From Saccopteryx bilineata (lineage: Eukaryota; Chordata; Mammalia; Chiroptera; Emballonuridae), in the NCBI RefSeq assembly GCF_036850765.1, contig NC_089496.1, positions 48,722,113-48,786,112 of the forward strand: a DNA stretch of 64,000 nt, written 5' to 3'. The notes below the pieces were generated by a model. The model did not search any database, had not been told where the DNA came from, and was given only the letters and a program-made list of their open reading frames with translations. Positions 1 to 64,000 of the stretch are shown here, one piece after another; the first letter of the stretch is position 1; the number at the start of each line of letters is the position of its first letter. Made by a program: the position numbers and the translations under genes.

Positions 1-274
1 CGCCATGTTGCGACCCTCCTGGGTGTCGCCATATTGCGACCAGAGCCACTCTAGCGCCTGGGGCAGAGGCCACAGAGCCATCCCCAGCGCCCGGGCCATC
101 TTTTGCTCCAATGGAGCCTTGGCTGCGGGAGGGGAAGAGAGAGACAGAGAGGAAGGCGCGGCGGAAGGGTGGAGAAGCAAATGGGCGCTTCTCCTATGTG
201 CCCTGGCCGGGAATCGAACCCGGGTCCTCCGCACGCTAGGCCGACGCTCTACCGCTGAGCCAACCGGCCAGGGC
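1..274 (-). repeat. SINE-A, cut by window edge
   Basis: The tRNA-like head (box B complement GGGAATCGAACCCGGG, then GAGCCAACCGGCCAGGGCC) lies at the right end, so the element reads on the minus strand. Its 3' body runs off the window. It abuts a hAT fragment. Confidence 0.92.
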
Positions 275-775
275 CCATTTTGGCTTTTTACTTTAAAATA
301 AGATATGTGCAGTGTGCATAGGGATTTGTTCATAGTTTTTTTTTTGTTTGTTTGTTGTTTTTTTTACAGAGACTGATAGAGAGTCAGAGGGATAGACAGG
401 GACAGACAGACAGGAATGGAGACAGATGAGAAGCATCAATCATTAGTTTTTCGTTGCGCATTGCGACTTCTTAGTTGTTCATTGATTGCTTTATCATATG
501 TGCCTTGACCGCGGGCCTTCAGCAGACTGAGTAACCCCTTGCTGGAGCCAGCGACCCTGGTTCCAAGCTGGTGAGCTTTTTGCTCAAGCCAGATGAGCCC
601 GCGCTCAAGCCGGAGACCTCAGGGTCTCGAACCTGGGTTCTTCCACATCCCAGTCCAACGCTCTATCCACTGCGCCACTGCCTGGTCAGGCCATAGTTTT
701 TTTTTATAGTCGGGCCCTCCAACAGTCTGAGGGACAGTGAACTGGCCCCCTGTGTAAAAAGTTTGGGGACCCCTG
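275..775 (-). mobile_element. Non-autonomous hAT fragment split by a SINE-B
   Basis: The right terminus reads GTTTGGGGACCCCTG (ending at 775), the inverted CAGGGGTCCCCAAAC end of a mammalian hAT family. 701-775 is closely matched at 12770-12842. The left part is probably 275-344. A SINE-B (345-691) interrupts it, duplicating CATAGTTTTTTTT. Confidence 0.65.
345..691 (-). repeat. SINE-B, long form
   Basis: Head complement CACTGCGCCACTGCCTGGTCAGG at the right end, with box-B-like GTTCGAGACC in complement. The 3' tail at left has a GACAGACAGA-rich end. Target duplication CATAGTTTTTTTT on both sides. Confidence 0.88.
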
Positions 776-1574
776 ATCTAGTAGGAGTCATGGGGGGCCT
801 GCGCCAGTCCCGGAATGGGGCTGGCCCTGACGCAGACAGGAAGGAGTGTCTGGTCTGCGGGGAGCGCCCGGTGGCTGATCCCAGGAGGCACCAGGAGAAA
901 AGGAGCTCCGGCTGGCGAGACTGGCCAGCCCCCTGGGGAGCGGAGAGAAGCGGAGACTGAATTGAGGAGGGAGCAGGCTGGGAGGAGATGGAGAATCATT
1001 GGCACGCGTATGGGGGAAGTATGTAATATATCTATGGTTTTCAAAAGCAAATATTATTGTTTACTAAAAGTAAACAATACGGAGTCCGTGTGCTTTTGGG
1101 GAGGCAAAGGAGATGCCCATGGCCTTCCAGGCTGCTGCCACCAATGTCACTAACGTTCCTTAACCCTCTCCTAGCCGGTACAGAGTCACTCAGTTTTCCT
1201 TCAACAGAATCCTTGCTGCGCCCTAGACAGGCTGGTAAGGGCACTACGTGGAAACGCCCGCGAAACGCGTAGGACCGCCCACGTCCTCATCAGGTACGCC
1301 TCTCCGTGGGGATCAACGCCTCGGGCTGATTCGCCACCCCCGGGTTTTAGCTGGTCCTGCTTGAGTTACTTCACCGCTGGAAACCGTTTGGCTGAATGAA
1401 ATGAAAGTTTCTCTGGGGAGACTGAGGGCTGAGCAAGACGAGGGGAACCTTGCGCTTGCTTTTGTTTCTAAAACGCTACCTGCCTGACGGCACGGTCCTT
1501 CCCGGGCCTCAGACTCAGACCCGAAATCTCGGGTTTCCACCTGTCGGCTTTCTTTGTTTTTCCCTCTTTTTTCC

Positions 1575-2110
1575 CAGATTGATCGAGGTATAATTAACAA
1601 GTAAAATTGTTAAGATTATGTAAAGGGTATATGAAAGGATATACAAAGTAGTGCAGACTGCTTACGCCTCCACAGTAGCTTCTGGTCCAAGCACATAGGC
1701 CCCGGGCGTGCTCAGTGTCATGTTCTCTGATCTCTGAGACAGTCCACTCCCCACGAGGCATGGACGATTGGACGTATATTGTGAAAGGAACCCCCCACCC
1801 CTTCTAGTTCATGAACACATCCGTCACCTCACGTGTTCATCTTTTCCCCTTGTTTGGTGAGAACATTCTCAAGTTCTCTCTTAGCAAATTTCAACTGTCT
1901 AGAGTAGTGTCATCAAGCGTTGTCACCTCATTATACTTTAGATGCCCAGGCCTAAAATGGAAAGTTTGTATCCATTACCAACCTCTCCCTCCTTCCCCAG
2001 CCCAAGCCCTGAGTAACCACTCTTTTACTTTTTTTTTGATTGCAGCTTTTTTTATTTTTAAAATTCCACACATAAGTGATACCATGTGGGTTCATTTATC
2101 TTTCGAAGGC
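1575..2110 (-). repeat. L1 3'-end fragment
   Basis: The plus strand resembles the complement of an L1 3' UTR, with CCATTACCAACCTCTCCCTCC and GAGTAACCACTCTTTTAC phrases, then CCACACATAAGTGATACCATG. Old and diverged; boundaries are approximate. Confidence 0.5.
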
Positions 2111-3616
2111 TCTTGGCTCATTGTTGAGTGCTGCCTGTCTTCTCCTTGCTAAGGAGGGCGTGCATTATCTGTGGCTGTGCCGCGTGTGGGCTTGAATCCC
2201 TCCGCCAGGGTGGGCAGCTCGGCTGGCCTCGCTTGGTGCCGCTGCTGCAGCCCCTGCTTGTGCCCGCATTTCGATGGCCGCAGCTCTGCGGGAGGGCTGC
2301 GAGTGCCCCTTCGGGGTCAAAGGGAGGGCAGGGCTGCCAGCCAGCCTTTTCCTTCAGTCAGTTGACATTCAAGTTCTGCGTCGCCGCTGAGGGCTGGGGC
2401 CTCCTGACAGAACACATGTCCGGTTTCTACGTGAGGACACAGATTGTAAATTGAGGCCCAAACGGTGAACTGAGTCATTTATGCCTCGTGGGGGGATGAG
2501 AGAACAAGATATCTGAGGAACACATGTGCTTGGACACCACAAGGCTACTTCGCCAGCGTAAGCAGTCTGCACTATTTTGTTAAAACCCAGGGAGTGTTGA
2601 TCTCTGATGACTCAGGAAATTATGCTGCTTTTCAAAAGTATTAAGACAGAATTTTTTTTTTTTTCATTTTGGCCGGGACGTTGGCCTGACCGCAAGGTTA
2701 TATGTAAACACACTACTTAGGTTTCCAGGGAAAACGTTGCCTTCTTTGAAGCCTTTCTGGCTCACCTGGGGTTCTGGGGACTTCTTATGAAAGAATACTG
2801 CTCCCAGTTACTCATTGCTGGTTGCAGATATAAACATTAAAGCTTATTAAAATACTGTTTGATTCAGTGTGGTCTTTTGTCCTAATGGTTGGCACTTCAG
2901 GTCAGGGCATGCCTTCCAGTTTACACCGGCTGTCCTTTAACCCTCACCTCATTGCTGACCGCTTATCACTTCTGTTCTTCCGTCCCATCTTCCAGGGTGG
3001 AAGGCCCACGCAGGCAGGAGGCAGGTCTGATTTGTTAAGGACTGTCTCTCTGGGGCCCAGCACACAGTGAGGACCTGTTAACCCCTTACCTCACTTTACA
3101 GAGGTGAAGACCGAGGGTTAGAAGAGTCAGCAGCTTCCTCTACGTCACAACATCATAGCCTCAGATCCCATGTATGACTCACTCCTACGCCTGCGCCCCT
3201 CACGTTGCGGCATCGTTTACCTTCTCTCTTAACTTGGGCTGAAATAACCAGACTCGGCACAACACGCAGTTTGATTGTTAAGTCCTGGGGCGACCTTGCG
3301 AAGTTGTAGGATTAGTCACGGGAGAACACATGTACCTTTTCCTTCCTGAGTCTCCTCCATAGGGTATACCAAAGAGAAGAAACTCTGAACGTGAACTCTG
3401 GATAGAACCTCCAGTGATCTAATCCACCTGCTCAACTCTGGGGTCTGTTACGGCATGGAAGGTATAGCTACCTTGTGGAATCACTCTGGAATGAGCTAGT
3501 ATCTCTCACAGGGTTTGTTTTCCAGTTTCGTCAAAATTGTTCATCTTAGCACTAAAAACTGCTTTACCTCAAAAAGTAAAACTTGAAATTGAAAGAAAAA
3601 CTACCAGCTAATGTTT

Positions 3617-4002
3617 TTTTGTTTGTTTGTTTTAGAGATAGGGAGGGAGGGAGAAGAACAGACAGGGACAGACAGACAGTAAGGAAGAGAGATCAGAAGC
3701 ATCAATTCTTCATGGCGGCACCTTGGTTGTTCATCTATTGCTTCTCCTTTGTGCCTTGACCAGGGACAGGGACTCCAGCCAAGACCGTGACCCCTTGCTC
3801 AAGCCAGCGACCTTGGCCTTCAAGCTAATGACCTTTGGGCTCAAGCCAGCAACCATGTCTATGATCCCACTCTCACACGCTCGAGCTGGCAACCCCGTGC
3901 TTAAGCTGGTGAGTGCTCAAGCCGGCGCAACCTCGGGGTTTCAAACCTGGGTCCTTAGCATCCCAGGCCAACGCTCTATCTACTGTGCCACCACTTGGTC
4001 AG
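3617..4002 (-). repeat. SINE-B, long form
   Basis: Several tandem AAGCCAGCGACC-type blocks and a head complement near 3985-4002. Flanked by a CTAATG duplication on each side. Confidence 0.85.
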
Positions 4003-4449
4003 GCAACTAATGCTATTCTTTAGAGATACGATAGTTACCGTACACTACCAATGTTCACCAGAGCCGAAAAAGACATTTCCACTTGATCAATTCACCCATA
4101 CTATGCTGGGGATGTAATAGCTTATACTTTTGTGGATGGGTAATAGTTAACAATGTTGAATGCTTGTGCTAAGCTATTCTAAATGCAAACATAAAATGTA
4201 AATGCCCACACATAGATGTCATTTCTAAATCCAGTTACTGGAAATGGTCAACTGCTCTCCAGCTCCACGGCCCCAGTTTTCCTCATCCTCACCAATCTAG
4301 AGGACACATCATTACCCCACCGCACAGATGAGCACACTGGCCTCGCACCTACTGAGTGGTGGGAAGAGGACTCAAATCCAGGCAGCCTGACTCGACAGCC
4401 TGTTTCCTAACGGCTAGATCACACACCTCTGAAAACGGAACCGGAAAAC

Positions 4450-4740
4450 AAGTACAGTGGTCCCTTTTCTATCACAGGGGTTAGGTCCCAGAACCACCCA
4501 TGACAGGCGAAAGCCCGTGAAGTAGCAACCTTATATTTATTATTTATATATATTTTAAGGCTTTATAAACCCTCTCCACACTCTTATAAACCTTTCCCAC
4601 ACTTATTTTGCTGTAAACATAATTAAAATAATAAATATATAAAAATACCTATATACCGCAAGATCCCGTGATATAGTGAAAAACCCACGATACAGTAAGA
4701 CCACAAAAAGTGAACCGCGATATGGTGAAGGATGAATGTA
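4450..4740. mobile_element. Possible Tc1/mariner-like non-autonomous element
   Basis: TACAGTGGTCCC at the left and repeated GTGAACCGCGATATGGTGAA-like phrases at the right, with an A+T-rich middle. The ends do not pair as clean inverted repeats, so it is truncated or my class call is wrong. Confidence 0.4.
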
Positions 4741-5719
4741 TTTTTAATATCAGTAGCCTCAGGGGCTGTGAGAGGTGATAGGGTCACAGGCTTGGAGTGG
4801 AAGAGGCAGAGGCCTTGGCCCAATAATCATGTTATTGTGGAAGTGGCTAGCCCTTCATTCCGCAGGGAGGTGACTGACCTCGCCCTATTAGGAAAGGGCA
4901 GAGGCGTGACTTGAATACAGGTCATAACTGCAGTATTCTTGACTCTCACACGACGCAACATGTTTTTGTGGAAGCATACGACAAACTCCCCTGGAAATAG
5001 CTCCAAATAGCTACTTCCTTTTTTACAGGGGTAACCAGCTATCATGAGATCAGAGATGCCCAACATTTTTCTACGTGAAAGTCTGCCAGGTAATTCTGAT
5101 ACTCCCACACTATGTTATCTGCTTTAACGCAGGAAAACTGGTGTTGGGTTTGACTTTGGGAGTAGCTACGCTGGGAGTAACAGTCCCCTCTCTGCCAGCA
5201 CACAGTTTCACGGTGTGTTACGGAAGCGAGACATTGTGCTGGAGGGTAAGGGTGGCGTGCCTTGGGAGAAAGGTTTTCACCACCGGGACCTTGCCTCCCT
5301 GCCACATCCGACTGGGCTACAGACTGCTGCCCACACTGGGTGTCCGGAACCAGTCGGATCATGCTTTCTGCGTATCACAGTTCAGATGCTTGAAGAAAAT
5401 TGATAGCTTCTTGCAGACTCTGGCGCTCCAGCGTTAGAACCAGGGTCAGATTTATCACGATGGCAGATCTAAGCCTGCATGAGGCACTTAGGGGCGGCAG
5501 ACGTTTGGAATGGGAAGCCAGACTACAGGGAGTAACGCTGGTTCCTGACCTTGGGGCACCCAGTTCCGGTCCCTCTGAGACCCAGCTACATGTTGTTTCC
5601 TGAGTGCCACTATGACAACATCATCAGGATTCATACATCACACATGCAAGATGAGCCCAGCAGGTGCCTAGAAAATATGTGTTGACTGAATGAGTCAGTG
5701 ACAGTCTTGCCAACAGAAT

Positions 5720-6237
5720 TAAAAAAGCTTTTCATTTCATGTTTATTAACAGTGCATCAATACAGAACATTTAAAATCATTAGTGACACATGGATGGACA
5801 GCAAGGTTTTTTCAAATACCAAGTGCTAGTTCTGGTAAATTTCAATCCCCCCCCCCCCAAACGAAGTAACGAGCACAATTTCAGAAGAGGGTGATGCCAT
5901 CGGCGTGATGTCCTCAGATGACAAACAGGGCAGTGCTTCAAGTCACGCATGCGTGAAGAGGCTCCTCGAACGTGTGGCGACGTTCAGCCACAAAATTCGC
6001 TCTGGAAATGTAGGCAGTTATTTGTCAAATTTTGACTTCAAGATTTTTTTTCTTTTTTATGCCAAAAGATACGGTGAGGAGTGTGTTGAGAGAGGTGGAG
6101 AAAAGGAGCTTCCAGTTGATGGATTCGGTATGTCTGAAAACACTTTGAGAGCAAGGATATGTTATAAATAAAAGTCTTCCAGCACGATGAACGCGTGAGC
6201 AGTCCGCACGAGAGATGTCCTCCTGAAGATTGCCGGC
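5720..6237 (-). other. NT5C3A: NT5C3A 3' UTR
   Basis: About 520 nt run from the TGA to the likely cleavage zone. The span has no SINE insertion, unlike nearly every neighbouring stretch, and its length suits a transcript of roughly 1.6 kb. A C10 homopolymer (plus strand 5849-5858) lies within it. The 3' limit is inferred from the poly(A) signal only. Confidence 0.75.
5742..5747 (-). terminator. NT5C3A: Polyadenylation signal AATAAA
   Basis: The plus strand reads TTTATT, giving AATAAA on the minus strand about 490 nt after the stop codon. It is the only canonical hexamer I see between the stop and this point in the right orientation. Cleavage is expected about 15-25 nt further, near 5720. Confidence 0.65.
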
Positions 6238-62289
<56,052 letters not shown>

Positions 62290-62676
62290 GGACACAGCCT
62301 CGTGCGCCTCCCAAGCGGAAAAGAACAGGACGCCGGGCCGCTGGGGGCCTGAGAAACGCGAGCCCGCGAAGAGCCTGGACGCCCCGCCCCTGGCGCAAGC
62401 CCCGCCTCCGATGAAAAGTCCCACCCACGAGCGTCGAGGGGCGGGGACAGGGGAATGGCGGGAGGGTGTGGCCTGCTTCAGGAGTCGAGGAGGGCAGGTG
62501 GGCCTCCCCCAGAGCCTACTTGCCGGAACTGTCCAAGGACTGAAAAGGGAATTGTGTGAATTCTATTTCTCTGCTAATGAGGACCAGGCAGTGGTTCATT
62601 CTAGCCACGCCCAATAGAAAAACGATTCCAACCAGGGCCCATTCTGAAAAATAACCTCCAACTTGCATCCACCTCG

Positions 62677-62702
62677 GCGGCTCTGGACTACAACCCCCAG
62701 AA
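62677..62702 (+). promoter_or_regulatory. ZNF143-type motif (ACTACAACCCCCAGAAGGC)
   Basis: The plus strand carries ACTACAACCCCCAGAAGGC, close to the ACTACAATTCCCAGNATGC-type motif typical of CpG-island and bidirectional promoters. It lies about 390 bp upstream of the NT5C3A ATG and just before a second CpG cluster, and it may serve a divergent start on the plus strand. Confidence 0.5.
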
Positions 62703-62819
62703 GGCGCCGCGGCGCAGCCCGCCGACAGGCGCAGTGGTGCTGGCAGCAGAGCTTCCTGACACTCGGTGCGCAGCTGGCAAAGCAGCGGAGCGAAAAGGAG
62801 GCCCCGGGTATGTGAGGAA

Positions 62820-63000
62820 ATACTTTCAAGCCATATATCTGGTAAGGGTTCATATCAAGATTATGAATAACTCAACAACAAAAACAAATAACCCAGTTAA
62901 AAAATGGGCAATGGCCAACAATTTTATAAAAGATGCTCAACATTAAAAAATCAGGAAAATGCAAATCAAAGTCACTTCACACAGTTAGGAAGACCAATAT
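62820..63000 (+). repeat. L1 ORF2 C-terminal fragment
   Basis: CAACAACAAAAACAAATAAC, CAGTTAAAAAATGGGCAATG and AGGAAAATGCAAATCAAAG are characteristic of the end of mammalian L1 ORF2. Frameshifted and non-functional. Confidence 0.75.
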
Positions 63001-63003
63001 ATA

Positions 63004-63075
63004 CTGTTCACAACAATTAGGGGATATTTCAAAGTGAATATGAAGCGATAAAATATCCCTAATTGTTGTAAGCAG
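63004..63075. mobile_element. Mariner-type MITE, 72 bp
   Basis: Near-complete inverted repeat: CTGTTCACAACAATTAGGGG at left against CCCTAATTGTTGTAAGCAG at right, flanked by TA (63002-63003 and 63076-63077). Inserted within the L1 fragment. Confidence 0.8.
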
Positions 63076-63116
63076 TATGTATATGTATGTATTGAATATT
63101 TAAAAAACCCAGAAAA

Positions 63117-63390
63117 CAGGCGGATTAAGGTCAGTTGAGGGCTTGGGCGCAGAACATATTGGGCCCCTTAAAAAAAGAGAGGGAAAATAAAAATACATGT
63201 CAACCATATTTTTAAATAAATAAAAAATGTTATATACTATTGATGTTAAAATTGCACATATGCAACCAAATTTGGTGTCACTAGAAAAAAGTGTAAAGTT
63301 GGGGTTTTGCAGGGCCCTTCAGAAGTCGAGGCCCAAGGTGCGTGCCTGGTGTGCCCACCTGGTGTGCCGGCTGTTAAATCTGCTACTGCC
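63117..63390. mobile_element. Unclassified repeat, copy 2 (uninterrupted)
   Basis: CAGGCGGATTAAGGTCAG start and GTGCCCACCTG end. Colinear with 46783-47403 minus its SINE. Confidence 0.75.
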
Positions 63391-63399
63391 AAAAAACAA

Positions 63400-63950
63400 T
63401 AATGGAAAATAACAAGTGTTGGCGAGGACGTGGAGGAACAGGAAACTTGTTCACTGCTGTAGGAATGTGACTTGGTGCAGCCACTGCAGAACGTCCCTCA
63501 AAAGCTCACAAACAGAACTACGAGAGGCCCCAGCAACCCCCCTCCGGGCTCGACCCAAAGAAACGGAGGACCCGCACTCAGCGTCAGCATTTTTGAGTTC
63601 ACTGCAGCGCAGTTCGTAAGAGCAAAGATGTGGAAACAACCTAAATGTCCAACAACAGATGAGTGAAGAGAATGGGGCATATGCTTCAAATGGAATACTA
63701 TTCAGCCTTTACAAAGAGTGTTTGCCCTGGCTGGATGGCTCCATTGGTTACAACATCCTCGGGAAGAGTAGAGGTTGCCGGTTCCATCCCCGGTCAGGGA
63801 GCAGACAGGAACAGATCAATGTTTCTGTCTCTCTCTCCCTTCCTCTCTCGCTAAAACCAATAAATAAAAACCTAAGTGTCTGACAATGAGAACATTGTGC
63901 TGAGTGAAATAAGCAAGTCACAAAAGGACAAGTAAATACTGCGTTATCCC
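63400..63950 (+). repeat. L1 3'-end fragment split by a SINE-C
   Basis: GGAAACAACCTAAATGTCCA, AATGGAATACTATTCAGCC and GTGAAATAAGCAAGTCACAA are L1 3' end phrases. A SINE-C (63723-63875) interrupts it. Confidence 0.8.
63723..63875 (+). repeat. SINE-C inside L1
   Basis: Head GCCCTGGCTGGATGGCTCC, box B-like GGTTCCATCCCCGGTCAGG, (TC)n, AATAAATAAAAA. Confidence 0.88.
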
Positions 63951-63954
63951 ACGT

Positions 63955-64000
63955 ATTTATGCATTCATTGGTTGACTCTTGTATGTGTTCTGACCGGGGA
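63955..64000 (-). repeat. SINE-C tail at window edge
   Basis: TATTTATGCATTCATTGGTT, then TTGTATGTGTTCTGACCGGG: the reverse of a SINE-C tail and box B region, cut by the window end. Confidence 0.75.

Larger units (their letters stand above)
776..5719. other. 3' flank of NT5C3A
   Basis: No coding exon is supported here. It holds an L1 3'-end fragment (about 1575-2110), one long SINE-B (3617-4002) and a mariner-like segment (about 4450-4740). 1170-1330 and 2150-2400 are CpG- or G+C-richer, without splice or ORF support. In human the convergent neighbour is FKBP9; I looked for its last exon and could not find it. Confidence 0.6.

Noticed and set aside
1..5700. Terminal exons of FKBP9, expected convergent with NT5C3A by human gene order
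   Set aside because: I found no frame matching an EF-hand or an ER-retention C-terminus next to a splice acceptor. The gene may begin further left, outside the window.
62290..62424. N-terminal extension of exon 1 upstream of ATG 62289
   Set aside because: The frame stays open but has no ATG; the leftmost codon that could start it is GTG at 62424-62422. The human protein starts near the chosen ATG.

Overview
The window is vertebrate nuclear DNA, almost certainly from a bat. Three kinds of tRNA-derived SINE are scattered over it in more than 40 copies, along with recent-looking non-autonomous hAT and piggyBac copies. The SINE design resembles the VES-type and Rhin-1-type families described from bats. 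My best guess is a horseshoe-bat-like (Yinpterochiroptera) genome, from memory of family types and not from a search. There are no prokaryotic features.

One protein-coding gene accounts for the whole window: NT5C3A (cytosolic 5'-nucleotidase 3A, pyrimidine 5'-nucleotidase 1, UMPH1), on the minus strand from a CpG-rich promoter near 62.3-62.45 kb to a poly(A) signal near 5.74 kb. Nine coding exons, read from high to low coordinate, join in frame through GT-AG introns: 62289-62152, 18714-18616, 17504-17435, 16129-16083, 15380-15295, 12018-11929, 9048-8886, 8134-7934 and 6339-6238. They give a 331-residue protein with every HAD-phosphatase motif intact. An alternative 5' exon (23982-23947) encodes a different 12-residue N-terminus beginning MTNQ and gives a 297-residue form. 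A third possible 5' exon and promoter lies near 29.67-29.74 kb. First intron (about 43.4 kb) separates the membrane-anchor exon from the shared catalytic exons, so promoter choice would set the N-terminus.

For the repeats I use three labels. SINE-A is about 360-400 bp with a head like GGCTCAGTGGTAGAGCG and a long unique body. SINE-B has a head like GGTGGCGCAGTGGATAAAGC, in long and short forms. SINE-C is VES-like with a head like GATAGCTCAGTTGGTTAGAGC. Many are nested: SINE in SINE at 9.4, 7.4, 25.9 and 59.1 kb, hAT in SINE at 34.2 and 37.6 kb, and a solo LTR in a SINE at 44.9 kb. Other items are a decayed class I endogenous retrovirus (13.4-15.05 kb), a piggyBac-type MITE (53.2 kb), a 72-bp mariner-type MITE (63.0 kb), two near-identical hAT copies (34.2 and 52.0 kb), a U6 snRNA pseudogene (50.0 kb) and a 59-bp minisatellite split by nested SINEs (25.8-26.57 kb).

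Layout: 1-5.7 kb is the 3' flank of NT5C3A (repeats only); 5.7-18.7 kb holds the catalytic exons 2-9; 18.7-62.15 kb is intron 1 with alternative first exons; 62.15-62.8 kb is the CpG-rich promoter, with a possible divergent start on the plus strand; 62.8-64 kb is upstream flank made of L1 and MITE debris. I found no undescribed coding system. The most interesting material is the alternative N-terminal exons and the layered transposon insertions.
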